A stretch of DNA of 64,000 nucleotides from Oceanobacillus limi (lineage in GTDB: Bacteria; Bacillota; Bacilli; Bacillales; Amphibacillaceae), in contig NZ_FOHE01000001.1 of assembly GCF_900111445.1 (NCBI RefSeq), forward strand, positions 1 to 64,000. Direction: 5' to 3'. Positions 25,342 to 35,635 of this stretch are shown here, in pieces. A program made the position numbers and the translations under genes. The notes below the pieces were generated by a model that was not told where the DNA came from, did not search any database, and saw only the letters and a list, made by a program, of their open reading frames with translations. Each line of letters starts with the position of its first letter. Position 1 is the stretch's first letter.

Positions 25342-27876
25342 ATGACTAAATTACGAACAAGCCTTAGTTTTCGAGGGTATCCAGATCAATCACTTGTAAC
25401 GTATTATGATGGTGAACAAAAGGATATTTTTGTTGATCAATTCCATCTGTTTTGGGATCTTTTAGAGGCATTAAGTTCCAATCAGAATACAGACATGATC
25501 CAAAAATGGAAGGACAAGCATGGGGTATCAGACACGGAATATGCGCTCATTATGGAATTGTTAGACGAACATAATCTGTTGGAAGAGGAATCGGTACAAG
25601 CAGGACAAGATACGGAGTTTTTGAAACGGAATTTAAATTTTTTTCGTACATACGGTTGGAATTCCGATGCTATTTTAAACAAGTTATCTCATCTTACTAT
25701 TGCGGTCATTGGGGCTGGAACAGTGGGGGCGAGTATCGCTTACAGCTATGCAAAAATGGGAGTTGGAAAAATAATTATCTATGATTCAGATGATGTTGAA
25801 GCAAAAAATGTGCCTGCCCAATTTGTTTATGACCGTAACGACATCGGTAACGCAAAGGTTGATGCGTTAAAACAGAAGATCTATGAAACAAACCCACATA
25901 CAGATGTCGTTCGTTACAATAAAAAAGTAGAGGACATTCAAAACATCGAAGAGTCATTGTCAGATCATCAAGTAGATTACATATTTTCCTGTTTTGACGA
26001 TGGTTCGATAGCGCTATACCGAGATTTAATTAACAAAAGCGCGGAATTAGGTAGTACCTGTGTTGTACTCGGCTATGCGTATGACATGACGGTGGCATAT
26101 GTTTTAGATGAAAGTAATATAGATTATTTCCTAAATAACAGCATCATTAGTTTTGATAAGGATTTTCTCATTACAGAGAACAGGGGCATGATGTTACAAA
26201 GCTTAATCGGTTCGTTTCTTGGAACGAGAATACTGTTAGGTGAAGCGGGATTCATGTCACATGAACGAAAAGAGGCTTATACGTTCAACGTAAAAACGAT
26301 GGAATTTCAAATGTTGGATCGGATCGATGAAATTGCTGTCGATGATTTTACAAAACAATTAAACGCTATTTATCCGGTTGAAGAAATTCCTAATATGGTA
26401 GCTGCGTATCGGGAAGTTATCCGAAACCTTGGGGGAGATATCCCTGGCGCACTGGAGGTGGAATTACTTTCCCTCCAACAATTTTTCACCCTCCTAATTA
26501 ATATCGATGGATTAGAAGCGCTTGGTTTGGAAAAGGTATATCAAGATTATGTCGAGCTTCTCGGTTCCATTGATGAGGCAGAGGAATCCCAATCCACTCA
26601 AACCGACGATCATTACGTTACATATATGTCCTTGATTCAAAATATGAGCATATCTGTGGGGGATGAAAATGAAGGGATATACAGCATCTTTAATCGGATT
26701 AATCAAATCAGCGATGAACAAGAGAGAAAGGTGTTGCAAGAGAAATGTTTCACCACCATTAAAGAATATGCTGACGTCTTATTAGGTTACTTCGTAGAGG
26801 CGAAAAAGCCTTATATCGAACCAATGAATACGAAGCAATATGTTGAAAACGTGTTTGGTTGTTCCGTCCATCACATAGACATTTTCAATCAAATCTATCA
26901 AGAACAATTTGAAAGTCTTACAAAACGTATCTATGAAGTTATTTTTCCAAATCAACCATCCAATCAAGTTGATTTCTTATATTTTCAAGAAGAACATACA
27001 GAATTACCCGACTTAGAACTAGAGGAAGGCTTCAAAATCATACGGCAGGCGTTCCAGGAAAATAATCAAGCCTTTGCTAGACATAATACCGAGCTTGAAA
27101 AAAAGAATGCGATCAAGCAGAATCATGCGAATTTAAATCGGACCTTTTATTTTCCTCAGGCAAAAGAAAATAGAATCATTATCGACTTCAATGGAAGCTA
27201 CAATTCCTTGTTTACACTCGCTCACGAAATTGGGCATTCCTATTTTAACAAAGCGTATAATGATAGTTTCTTCGACGATAGTTATAAATTAGTGAATGAA
27301 AGCCTTGCGAATTATAAAGAGATTCGTTTTCTCTATGCTTTACTGAACGATAAAGAAGAACACGTTGATAAAAATGGAGTTTCCATGGAATATCTACACC
27401 GACTCAATAAGACACTCCTATCCTCCTATTCCATTTATGTACTCGAAAACCAAATGATTCATCATATCCGATCCAAAAATACATTATCGGTAGAGGATTT
27501 TTTACAAATTCAAGAGGTAAGTCCAGGTTTGCTATTAAAAGAGATTCGTTTTATGAACAGGAAACATGCGAACTTAAATGTGCTCTTAAACCCGGGATTT
27601 GTATTTGATTACCAAGACCATATTCAAGAGCCGGTTTCATTCCTTCTAGGGATGTATCTACATGCGTATTCCATGAAACATGGGGTGGATTATACCGATT
27701 ATAAAATAAAAACAGCATTGGCTAACAAATGCACCCAGCTCGATTCCTTTTGTAAGTTCGTATTTGGTATGCCTTTTCATTCAGATATCATTCGTGATTC
27801 GTTAGCGTTGACCGATCAACTCATTCAAACGTTGACAGAACATCTAAATAATCAATCGATGAGAATGGGGCAGTAA
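25342..27876 (+). CDS. E1/ThiF-like adenylation domain fused to HExGH metallopeptidase, with a putative peptide-recognition N-domain
   Basis: 844 residues. About 25-85 (FHLFWDLLEAL...YALIMELLDEHNLLEE) looks like the winged-helix RiPP recognition element. About 118-330 is an E1-type adenylation domain: AVIGAGTVGASIAYSYAKMG, YDSDDVEAKNVPAQF, DIGNAKVDAL, TNP. Its usual NxxRQ arginine is replaced (NVPAQ), and there is no CxxC zinc pair. About 600-700 is an M3-like metallopeptidase: AHEIGHSYF at 627-635 with candidate third ligand E653. The natural reading is leader binding, C-terminal activation and leader cleavage in one protein. GGAGGGAG precedes the ATG. The exporter gene follows after one base. 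Confidence 0.75.
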   Translation: MTKLRTSLSFRGYPDQSLVTYYDGEQKDIFVDQFHLFWDLLEALSSNQNTDMIQKWKDKHGVSDTEYALIMELLDEHNLLEEESVQAGQDTEFLKRNLNFFRTYGWNSDAILNKLSHLTIAVIGAGTVGASIAYSYAKMGVGKIIIYDSDDVEAKNVPAQFVYDRNDIGNAKVDALKQKIYETNPHTDVVRYNKKVEDIQNIEESLSDHQVDYIFSCFDDGSIALYRDLINKSAELGSTCVVLGYAYDMTVAYVLDESNIDYFLNNSIISFDKDFLITENRGMMLQSLIGSFLGTRILLGEAGFMSHERKEAYTFNVKTMEFQMLDRIDEIAVDDFTKQLNAIYPVEEIPNMVAAYREVIRNLGGDIPGALEVELLSLQQFFTLLINIDGLEALGLEKVYQDYVELLGSIDEAEESQSTQTDDHYVTYMSLIQNMSISVGDENEGIYSIFNRINQISDEQERKVLQEKCFTTIKEYADVLLGYFVEAKKPYIEPMNTKQYVENVFGCSVHHIDIFNQIYQEQFESLTKRIYEVIFPNQPSNQVDFLYFQEEHTELPDLELEEGFKIIRQAFQENNQAFARHNTELEKKNAIKQNHANLNRTFYFPQAKENRIIIDFNGSYNSLFTLAHEIGHSYFNKAYNDSFFDDSYKLVNESLANYKEIRFLYALLNDKEEHVDKNGVSMEYLHRLNKTLLSSYSIYVLENQMIHHIRSKNTLSVEDFLQIQEVSPGLLLKEIRFMNRKHANLNVLLNPGFVFDYQDHIQEPVSFLLGMYLHAYSMKHGVDYTDYKIKTALANKCTQLDSFCKFVFGMPFHSDIIRDSLALTDQLIQTLTEHLNNQSMRMGQ

Positions 27877-27877
27877 T

Positions 27878-29134
27878 ATGTTTCAACTATTATTGAAGAG
27901 AAATTTCACCTTGTTGTTTACCGGTAGATTAATTACGAATATTGGTGATAGTTTATATGCTGTGGCAGCGATGTGGCTGGTTTATGAGTTAACTAGCAAT
28001 TCGATCTTCACTGGAATTGCAGGTGCATTAACGATGGGACCGATGGCTCTTAACTTTTTAATTGGGCCACTTGTCGATCATCTTCCATTAAAAAATTTAT
28101 TAGTCTATTCTCAATTGATCCAAGTTGTACTGATTTTGATCATTCCCATTACGTTTTATCTGGATATCTTAAATGTTTGGATTGTGTTAACAATCATGCC
28201 AATTGCTGTGTTCATTGAACAATTTGCGTATCCCGCGCAACAGACCGCACTACCGAAAATTTTGGAGAAAGAAGAGCTGGTCAAAGGGAATTCAATGATG
28301 GCTTTTGCTTACCAAGGAACCGATATTATTTTTATTGGGCTCTCTGGACTAATCATTGCCTATATCGGTGCTATTCAAGTTTTTGTGATCGATGCATTTA
28401 CGTTTTTAGTCGCTGGACTTCTCTTTCATTTTCTCGCTTTACCAAAACGAGCAAATGAGGTAGCGCAACAAGGGATGAAGGACACGATTAAGTCGGCGAA
28501 ATCGTCATACACCAAAGACTTAAAAGAAGGGATATCCTACGTAAAGAACTCCTTTATTCCGAAGTTCCTCGTTGCAGTAGTAGGTGCAAATTTTCTGTTT
28601 GGAGCAGTCAATGCGATTCTGCCTGTTTACGCGGATTTGCGTGGGGGAGAAGTATTTTACGGATACTATTTAGCAGCTTTGTCCGTTGGAATGTTAGTTG
28701 GGTCCTTATCCGCCTCAGCTTTGAATCGATTTAGCATCAGTACGATTATGATTGTCGGATCTGTAGCTGCAGGTTGTTCATGGTTGGCTTCTTTTATGGT
28801 AACAAATAGCTATCTTTCCGTTATAATGTATGGGCTAGCGATGATCCCAATTGGTAGCATTAATGTAATGACGCAATCCATGCTCCAAGCAATTGTATCG
28901 GAGGCACTATTAGGCAGAGTCGTGACCATCGTTTCAAGCATGGCCTCCATTGCCCTTCCAGTTGGGGCCCTGTTTGGCGGCATAGCTGCAAACTTCATCG
29001 GAAGTGAATATGTCTTCTTTTTAGGCAGCATCGCAAACATATTAATAGGTGCTTACTGGCTAATAAATGCCGATCTGCGGAAAATCCCTACCCTAGAAAA
29101 AATGAACCCAGAAAACTATGGCCTATCTGCATAA
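27878..29134 (+). CDS. MFS exporter (DHA3/MFS_3 type) of the peptide operon
   Basis: A 418-residue, twelve-segment major facilitator. The start NFTLLFTGRLITNIGDSLYAVA and the loop LVDHLPLKNLLVYSQLIQ are typical of the MFS_3 (EntS/macrolide-efflux-like) group. It begins one base after the fusion-enzyme stop, so the two are translationally linked. In this setting it most likely exports the mature peptide or gives self-resistance. Confidence 0.85.
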   Translation: MFQLLLKRNFTLLFTGRLITNIGDSLYAVAAMWLVYELTSNSIFTGIAGALTMGPMALNFLIGPLVDHLPLKNLLVYSQLIQVVLILIIPITFYLDILNVWIVLTIMPIAVFIEQFAYPAQQTALPKILEKEELVKGNSMMAFAYQGTDIIFIGLSGLIIAYIGAIQVFVIDAFTFLVAGLLFHFLALPKRANEVAQQGMKDTIKSAKSSYTKDLKEGISYVKNSFIPKFLVAVVGANFLFGAVNAILPVYADLRGGEVFYGYYLAALSVGMLVGSLSASALNRFSISTIMIVGSVAAGCSWLASFMVTNSYLSVIMYGLAMIPIGSINVMTQSMLQAIVSEALLGRVVTIVSSMASIALPVGALFGGIAANFIGSEYVFFLGSIANILIGAYWLINADLRKIPTLEKMNPENYGLSA

Positions 29135-29140
29135 GGGAGT

Positions 29141-29198
29141 GGAAGCGGACGGTTCTTCTGCTTCCTTTTGGAAGCATGAGAACCGTCCCCACGCTTCC
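29141..29198. repeat. REP-like element pair, GAACCGTCCC family, inverted; terminator-like
   Basis: GGAAGCGGACGGTTCTTCTG...TTCC, then TTTT, then GGAAGCATGAGAACCGTCCC...GCTTCC. The halves are inverted copies. The element lies between the exporter gene and the -35 box of the ileS leader, and may end the peptide operon. Confidence 0.8.
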
Positions 29199-29199
29199 C

Positions 29200-29227
29200 T
29201 TGACATTTTTATGGTTCGTTATATAAT
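29200..29227 (+). promoter_or_regulatory. ileS leader promoter
   Basis: TTGACA (29200-29205), a 16-nt spacer, TATAAT (29222-29227). Both boxes are consensus. Confidence 0.85.
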
Positions 29228-29231
29228 CTTA

Positions 29232-29530
29232 TTTAAATAAGTGTCGAGATAATTTAAATTTGATGACGAGAACGAGTAGGTGTGTTATCTGTTCTACAGA
29301 GAGTTGACGTTTGGTGAAAGTCAATGTTCAGAACGTATCGAAAATCCTCTCCGAGAAGCAAAGCTGAAGATTTTTAAGCTTTGACGGGATTCCGCCGTTA
29401 AAAGGAACACGTATGATGGTACGTAGATGAGTGCTATGAATGAATTTTATAGAAGATTTATTGATAGAATCAGGGTGGTATCGCGGGTTTAAACTCGTCC
29501 CTAACATTAGTTAGGGGCGAGTTTTTTTAT
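29232..29530 (+). promoter_or_regulatory. T-box riboswitch leader of ileS
   Basis: About 300 nt of structured leader. It carries the T-box sequence AGGGTGGTATCGCGG (29472-29486) and then a terminator AACTCGTCCCTAA/TTAGGGGCGAGTT with seven Ts (29492-29530). The T-box sequence can pair to form the competing antiterminator. Uncharged tRNA-Ile is the expected ligand, given the downstream gene. I did not resolve the specifier codon. Confidence 0.93.
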
Positions 29531-29557
29531 ATCTAAAAATAATAAAGGAGTGACGAG

Positions 29558-32500
29558 ATGCAAAAGGTGGATGGAAACGAAAAAACGTTCGAGAGGGAAA
29601 AGCGAATTCAAGATTACTGGAATTCTACTAACATTTTTCAAAAGTCAGTGACCAATCGTGAAGGTCAACCTTCATTTGTATTTTATGAAGGTCCCCCAAC
29701 TGCTAATGGACTTCCGCATGCTGGGCATGTATTGGGGCGTGTAATAAAAGACTTTATTGCTCGATACCAAACAATGCGGGGGTATCAAGTGATACGAAAA
29801 GCTGGTTGGGATACGCATGGCCTTCCCGTTGAATTAGAAGTGGAGAAGAAAATTGGGGTTTCTGGTAAACAAGAAATTGAGAAATATGGTGTTGAGAAAT
29901 TTATAGAAGCATGCAAAAAAAGTGTCTTCGATTATGAGAAACAGTGGCGGAGATTTACGGAGGCAATTGGGTATTGGGTTGATATGGATGACCCGTATGT
30001 AACACTTCATAATGACTATATCGAAAGTGTTTGGAACATTCTTTCCAACATTCATGCAAAAGGATTATTGGACCGTGGTCATCGAGTAACTCCATATTGC
30101 CCTAATTGTCAAACCTCCCTAAGCTCTCACGAAGTAGCCCAAGGGTATAAGGATGTAAAAGACTTATCGGTTACCGCAAAATTCAAGGTGGATGGAAAAG
30201 ACCGAGAATACTTTTTAGGCTGGACGACAACTCCATGGACCCTTCCCTCCAATGTTGCATTAGCCGTACAGGAGGACTTAGATTATGTCAAAGTTCAACA
30301 AGATGATGAGGTTTATATTCTTGCGAAAAACCTGGTAGAAAAAGTCTTGGGAAGTGAATATAACGTAATAAGTGAACATAAAGGGCATGAGCTAGTTGGT
30401 CTTACGTATCAACCTCCTTTTGACTACCTGACGCTGGAACGAGGGCATGAAGTTATTTCCGCAAATTTTGTAACAGATGATAGTGGAACGGGGATTGTTC
30501 ATTTAGCTCCAGCACATGGTGAAGATGATTACAACGCGATTAAAGATAGTGGTCTAGATTTTGTAAACGTGGTGGACGAAAAAGGGTGCTATACGAATGA
30601 AATTACCCCGCTTGCTGGAGAATTTACCAAGGATTGTGACGTTAAAATCATCAAGTTACTCGCAGACCAAGGTCTTCTATATGCAAAAGCGAAGTATGAA
30701 CACAGCTATCCACATTGCTGGCGTTGTGATTCACCTCTTATCTACTATGCAATGGAAGGGTGGTTTATCAAAACGACAGCAATAAAAGAAACGATCCTAG
30801 ACAACAATCAAACCGTACAATGGCATCCACATCATATGAAGGATGGACGTTTTGGCAAGTTTCTTGAAAACATGGTCGACTGGAACTTAGGAAGGAATCG
30901 TTACTGGGGGACTCCATTGAATGTTTGGCTCTGTGAAGCATGTGAGCATCAATTTGTACCTGGGAGTATTCAAGAATTAAAAGATCATGCCAAAAGTGGA
31001 ATGACGGAGAATTTAGAACTTCACAACCCATATGTTGATGAAGTAATCGTGGAATGTCCTGCTTGTTCTCATGATATGAAAAGGACGAAAGAGGTTATCG
31101 ATGTTTGGTTTGATAGTGGATCAATGCCATTTGCACAGTATCATTATCCATTTGAAAATAAGGAATTATTTGAGAAGCAATTTCCTGCAGATGTCATTGT
31201 AGAAGGTGTAGATCAAACAAGGGGTTGGTTCTACAGCTTATTAACGGTTTCCACCTTATTCACTGGAAAAGCTCCATATAAGCGCGTGTTATCACTCGGA
31301 CATATCCTAGATGAAAATGGACGTAAAATGTCCAAGAGTAAAGGGAATGTCATTGACCCAATGGAATTAGTTGAGAAATATGGGGCGGATGCTTTACGTT
31401 GGGCATTACTTGCTGATAGTGCACCATGGAATAATAAACGCTTTTCAGAAAACGTAGTCAGTCAGGCAAAATCTAAGCTTGTCGATACGCTTAACAATGT
31501 TCATTCCTTTTACACGCTATATGCTGATATTGATGGATTTGACCCGAATATACACAGCCAGCAGGGAGAAGCCTCTCTTTTAGATAAGTGGGTTTTATCC
31601 CGAGTAAATACGGTAACTCAAAACGTTATAAAGTATCTAGATACCTATGATTTTACTGCAGGTGCAAGAGAGTTATCGATATTAGTAGATCAAGTGAGTA
31701 ATTGGTATATCCGTAGGTCGCGCGAACGTTTTTGGAGCAAAGGGTTAAATGAAGATAAATTAGCAGCTTATCATACGTTATATACGGTATTAGTAAGGGT
31801 AAGTCGATTACTGGCACCTTTTACGCCATTTATTGCAGAAGCTATTCATGTGGATGTAACTGGGGATAGTGTACACCTTTCTGATTTCCCTTCTGTAGTC
31901 AATGATGAGGTGCAGCCAACGTTAGAAATGGAAATGGATCACGTATTACAAGTTGTTGAACTAGCCCGTTCTGCGCGTAACATGACGAATATAAAAACGA
32001 AGCAACCTTTATCGATGCTTACTGTAGTAGGTTCGAAAAACGATACCGAATTCCTTCATAAATATGCATCGATCATTAAGGAGGAAATCAATGTAAAGAA
32101 CGTTCATATGCAAGATCATGCAGGGGATTCGGTTAACTATGAACTGAAGTTGAACTTTCCAACTGCTGGTCCGAAACTCGGCAAGCTAGTTGGAGTTGTA
32201 CAAAAGTCATTGCAATCCTTATCACCGGAGGAGGCCAAGCTAGTTGTTGAACAAGGTTATTTTAAAACTACTTCTCCAACTGGTGAAACGGTTCGTGTAG
32301 AGCAAGAGGATCTACTAGTGAATCAAAAAACGAATCACGGTTTAGAAATGGCTTCAAACACGACATTTCAAGTATTCTTAAATACAAACCTGACAGACGA
32401 CTTACGTAAAGAAGGAAAGGCACGGGAACTCATTCGTGCTGTGCAGCAATATAGAAAAGAATTGGACCTTCCTGTGGAACAACGTGTGCATCTAGTCGTT

Positions 32501-32653
32501 GATGTAGATCGATCAATGAAGGAAGTAATTGAGCAGTTTAGAGAGCTATTGGAAAGCAACCTTCTATTAAAGAGTTTGGAATATAATAAAAGAGAAGGTA
32601 TGAAGTTCGTGGTGATTGATGGAGTTGAAATTGGCATTGATGTGAGGGTATGA
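29558..32653 (+). CDS. ileS: Isoleucyl-tRNA synthetase, type 2
   Basis: A 1031-residue class I synthetase that charges tRNA-Ile. The ATP motifs are [11 protein letters not shown] (HxGH at 54-57) and [10 protein letters not shown] (about 589). [20 protein letters not shown] and [12 protein letters not shown] are IleRS blocks. The length, and the absence of the C-terminal zinc ribbon of the ~920-residue bacterial form, place it in the eukaryote-like type 2, which is known to tolerate mupirocin. AAAGGAG precedes the ATG. It is controlled by the upstream T-box. It may be the only IleRS or a second one; the window cannot say. Confidence 0.93.
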   Translation: MQKVDGNEKTFEREKRIQDYWNSTNIFQKSVTNREGQPSFVFYEGPPTANGLPHAGHVLGRVIKDFIARYQTMRGYQVIRKAGWDTHGLPVELEVEKKIGVSGKQEIEKYGVEKFIEACKKSVFDYEKQWRRFTEAIGYWVDMDDPYVTLHNDYIESVWNILSNIHAKGLLDRGHRVTPYCPNCQTSLSSHEVAQGYKDVKDLSVTAKFKVDGKDREYFLGWTTTPWTLPSNVALAVQEDLDYVKVQQDDEVYILAKNLVEKVLGSEYNVISEHKGHELVGLTYQPPFDYLTLERGHEVISANFVTDDSGTGIVHLAPAHGEDDYNAIKDSGLDFVNVVDEKGCYTNEITPLAGEFTKDCDVKIIKLLADQGLLYAKAKYEHSYPHCWRCDSPLIYYAMEGWFIKTTAIKETILDNNQTVQWHPHHMKDGRFGKFLENMVDWNLGRNRYWGTPLNVWLCEACEHQFVPGSIQELKDHAKSGMTENLELHNPYVDEVIVECPACSHDMKRTKEVIDVWFDSGSMPFAQYHYPFENKELFEKQFPADVIVEGVDQTRGWFYSLLTVSTLFTGKAPYKRVLSLGHILDENGRKMSKSKGNVIDPMELVEKYGADALRWALLADSAPWNNKRFSENVVSQAKSKLVDTLNNVHSFYTLYADIDGFDPNIHSQQGEASLLDKWVLSRVNTVTQNVIKYLDTYDFTAGARELSILVDQVSNWYIRRSRERFWSKGLNEDKLAAYHTLYTVLVRVSRLLAPFTPFIAEAIHVDVTGDSVHLSDFPSVVNDEVQPTLEMEMDHVLQVVELARSARNMTNIKTKQPLSMLTVVGSKNDTEFLHKYASIIKEEINVKNVHMQDHAGDSVNYELKLNFPTAGPKLGKLVGVVQKSLQSLSPEEAKLVVEQGYFKTTSPTGETVRVEQEDLLVNQKTNHGLEMASNTTFQVFLNTNLTDDLRKEGKARELIRAVQQYRKELDLPVEQRVHLVVDVDRSMKEVIEQFRELLESNLLLKSLEYNKREGMKFVVIDGVEIGIDVRV

Positions 32654-32655
32654 TG

Positions 32656-32684
32656 AGAAAGGGAATTTTACATTCCTTTTTCCA
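32656..32684 (+). terminator. Terminator after ileS
   Basis: GAAAGGGAAT / ATTCCTTTTTC forms a stem of about ten pairs directly after the ileS stop. The T run is part of the right arm. Confidence 0.55.
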
Positions 32685-33227
32685 AGATGTCTGTTCCTTT
32701 CTCGCTCGTTATAAAAGGCTTTAGAGGACGTGGACACATCATTTTTCAGTATAATGCATAGTATTTATCATATTAATACGTTAAAGGTACCGAGTAACGT
32801 TAACTACTTGTTCTAAAAAGAAGTAATCGCACTGATCCTGGGGCGATTACTTCTTTTTTTAGGGAAGTTATTTTGATAAGGAGAACGTTTTAGTTGGTTA
32901 GATACTAGACAGAGTGGATTCACCGCTGGGGGTTGGTGAAATTATATGCTTAATTTGGGTTGAAAAGTCCTTTATTAAGCTATAGTGTACATTAGTAAAA
33001 CAAGGTGAACAAAAATGAATGATCGCCTAATTCTATTAAAAAATCGAATAATATTTTTGGAATATTGTGTTAGTATTTAGTTATAGTGAAACTCAATTAA
33101 CGGGCAGTGCCATTTAAATTAAATGGAAATTATTCTTACGGAATGTTGGCTGATAGGGTTGCTACTTATTAAGAGTTAAATTTTGGGAAGAAGGTGTTTT
33201 ATCATAGTAGGTGAATCAAATGATCCA
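32685..33227. other. Intergenic region with a decayed toxin-antitoxin module
   Basis: Apart from the remnant at 32786-32860 it holds no gene I can support. It is AT-rich, with candidate promoter-like stretches only. Confidence 0.45.
32786..32860 (+). pseudogene. Decayed type I toxin-antitoxin module (module D remnant)
   Basis: GGTACCGAGTAAC...ACTACTTG followed by AAAAAGAAGTAATCGC...GCGATTACTTCTTTTT matches the two hairpins of the antisense RNA of modules B and C. The TTGACA/TATACT promoter and the convergent toxin gene are gone. The second hairpin is still a perfect 16-bp terminator. Confidence 0.65.
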
Positions 33228-34469
33228 ATGCAAGAGTATATAGATAATCAAGACAAACAAAAACAATTATATAAACGCACGTTAATCATAGTCGTTATCT
33301 CGCAAATGTTTGGTGGGGCCGGATTAGCAGCTGGGATAACAGTTGGAGCATTACTTGCAGAACAGATGCTTGGTACAGATGCATTTGCAGGTCTTCCTGC
33401 TGCTTTATTTACTTTAGGATCAGCAGGAGCTGCATTAGCAGTAGGAAGACTATCAAATCGTTATGGAAGACGCATGGGGCTAGCGACAGGATTTATTACA
33501 GGTGGACTAGGGGCGATAGGTGTTGTGATTGCAGCACTTATAAACAGTATATTTTTATTATTCGTATCTCTGCTCATATATGGTGCAGGTACTGCGACTA
33601 ATTTACAAGCCCGATATGCTGGTACAGACTTAGCAACGAACAGACAGCGAGGTACTGCTGTAAGTATAGCGATGGTCTCTACTACATTTGGTGCAGTTGC
33701 AGGTCCAAATTTAGTGGATGTGATGGGGGATTTCGCCCTTTCTATTGGTATTCCAGAACTCGCTGGACCATTTCTCTTATCCGCAGCAGCATTTATATTA
33801 GCAGGTCTTGTGCTATTTGCCTTTTTACGTCCCGATCCATTCATTGTCGCATTAAAAATAAATGCAAATAAGCAAGATACAGAATCTAGTGTTAATCAAG
33901 GTAAAAATCCAATAAATAAAAAAGCAATTACAGCAGGTGCAATTATTATGGTACTGACTCAAATTGTGATGCTTGCCATAATGACAATGACACCAGTTCA
34001 CATGGGGGATCATGGTCATAGTTTACGTGCAATCGGACTTGTTATCGGATTTCATATCGGTGCCATGTACCTTCCTTCACTATTTACAGGAATTCTTGTT
34101 GATAAGATTGGACGACCTGCCATGGCGATTGCTTCTGGAGTTACATTGCTTGCTTCGGGTGTCATAGCAGCGATTGCACCGGGAGATTCCTTATTTCTAA
34201 TGATTATTTCTCTTTCCTTGCTTGGTATTGGATGGAACTTTGGCTTGATAAGTGGTACATCTTTAATTGTCGATTCAACGGAACCTTCCATTCGTGCTAA
34301 AACTCAAGGAACAGTGGATGTTTTTATTGCGTTAGGAGGAGTTTCCGGTGGCGCCTTATCCGGAATGGTTGTTGCTGGTTCTAGTTTTGAAATGTTATCA
34401 ATTGCTGGAGGTGTTTTATCCTTAATACTCATTCCAGTGGTGATATGGGCTCGTAGTAGTAAAGATTGA
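33228..34469 (+). CDS. MFS transporter
   Basis: About 413 residues, twelve membrane segments. GRLSNRYGRRMGLATGF is the MFS loop 2-3 motif, and GAVAGPNLVDVMG and GILVDKIGRPAMAIASG are typical of drug:H+ or metabolite antiporters. Start ATG 33228 is the most likely, with AGGTG upstream. A TTG at 33183 would add 15 residues. The substrate is unknown. Confidence 0.82.
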   Translation: MQEYIDNQDKQKQLYKRTLIIVVISQMFGGAGLAAGITVGALLAEQMLGTDAFAGLPAALFTLGSAGAALAVGRLSNRYGRRMGLATGFITGGLGAIGVVIAALINSIFLLFVSLLIYGAGTATNLQARYAGTDLATNRQRGTAVSIAMVSTTFGAVAGPNLVDVMGDFALSIGIPELAGPFLLSAAAFILAGLVLFAFLRPDPFIVALKINANKQDTESSVNQGKNPINKKAITAGAIIMVLTQIVMLAIMTMTPVHMGDHGHSLRAIGLVIGFHIGAMYLPSLFTGILVDKIGRPAMAIASGVTLLASGVIAAIAPGDSLFLMIISLSLLGIGWNFGLISGTSLIVDSTEPSIRAKTQGTVDVFIALGGVSGGALSGMVVAGSSFEMLSIAGGVLSLILIPVVIWARSSKD

Positions 34470-34656
34470 TGAAACTAATCGAATTCATTTTTTTTCAACA
34501 AAGTGTGCCATCTGTAAGAGGAAGATACGCTCTTTCACTATTAGGGCAAATTAAGCAAGTATAAGTTTAGGATAATACCACAATTGTTAACCAAACGAAT
34601 AATTGTGTTAACATTACAATGGATACAATAAATTTAGTTATTTGGGAGGATTCAGA

Positions 34657-34839
34657 ATGAACAATAGAACAGTTGTTGCACTAATAGGTAGTTTTCTTAT
34701 TTTTGCTGCGGGGTTATTAAGATTATATACTGAATCGCTTTCCTCAACACCTTTATTTGTAGCCTATTTATTCGTTATTACTGGGTTAATTGGGGTTGTT
34801 GCTAATGGATTAAAGTTGGGTAAATCCAAAAACACCTAA
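34657..34839 (+). CDS. Small two-helix membrane protein
   Basis: 60 residues: two membrane segments (VVALIGSFLIFAAGLLRLY and TPLFVAYLFVITGLIGVVAN) and a GKSKNT tail. GGGAGGA precedes the ATG at 34657. No family recognised. A terminator follows at 34895. Confidence 0.6.
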   Translation: MNNRTVVALIGSFLIFAAGLLRLYTESLSSTPLFVAYLFVITGLIGVVANGLKLGKSKNT

Positions 34840-34894
34840 ATATCAAAGAGAATTTAGTAATTTTTGTACCACTAACGGGGGCAAGGGTTAAACA

Positions 34895-34926
34895 AAAGAT
34901 CATCAAATCGATGGTCTTTATTTTTA
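34895..34926 (+). terminator. Terminator after the small membrane protein gene
   Basis: AAAGATCATC, loop AAATC, GATGGTCTTT (one wobble), then ATTTTTAT. Confidence 0.75.
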
Positions 34927-35047
34927 TGAAAAATGGTTGGAATATTATGCTGATATAGTAAAATCGATTTAGCCTCAGTTATGATCCCGCACGAGTGGTT
35001 ATTAGAATTAGATTGTTTGGATAAATTTCGCTAAAGGAGAGGAATAG

Positions 35048-35314
35048 TTGAACTACCTAAATGTAGTTCAAAGCGATGATGTGAATAAAATTTCTAAACT
35101 CATTTCGCAAAAGAGCTTTAATAATGTCTCTATAGGAGTATCAAGGAATATTCTTGAGTATTTTCAAGATAATAATGGGATTAAATTTCCTTATCGTATT
35201 CACTATATTGGTAATTTAGATGAATTTATAGTCAGTTTAAAGCAACAACAAAAAATGATTGTTTATTGTATCTATTCAAGGATTGTGACGGTTATGTACG
35301 ACAAAAACATCTGA
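35048..35314 (+). CDS. Hypothetical protein
   Basis: 88 residues starting at TTG 35048 after AAAGGAGAGG. Composition is that of a soluble alpha/beta protein (VNKISKLISQKSFNNVSIGV, then DEFIVSLKQQQKMIVYCIY). No family is recognised. It could be a fragment of a longer gene. Confidence 0.5.
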   Translation: MNYLNVVQSDDVNKISKLISQKSFNNVSIGVSRNILEYFQDNNGIKFPYRIHYIGNLDEFIVSLKQQQKMIVYCIYSRIVTVMYDKNI

Positions 35315-35635
35315 ATTCATTGCTTTTAATGGAATAAGAGGATTGGGCTATTCCTTACATCGTAAAAATATGTGGTGAATATGTCGTAGAAATATTAGAA
35401 ATGACTAACTAAGAACTACAGGATTTTTCACTTTAGTTGGCGTAGCTTCTGTTTTTATTCGCTTGCCAGGGGCCATTATATAAATTATGAATCCATCTCT
35501 ACGTATTTACTTGCATTTTAAATCCAAGAGTTTTAATGAAATATTTTAAAAAGTTATCCCTACAACTGTTTGTGAGAATGGATGATATAAATACCCTCGA
35601 CATTACAACTCATGCAGAGGGTATTTAGCAACTAT
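35315..35635. other. Intergenic region
   Basis: It contains the ilvE terminator (35589-35626). The remainder shows nothing clear. Confidence 0.45.
35589..35626 (-). terminator. Terminator after ilvE
   Basis: AAATACCCTC and GAGGGTATTT are perfect 10-bp arms, with further T-rich sequence on the minus strand (…TATATCATC). It lies just past the ilvE stop. Confidence 0.75.
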
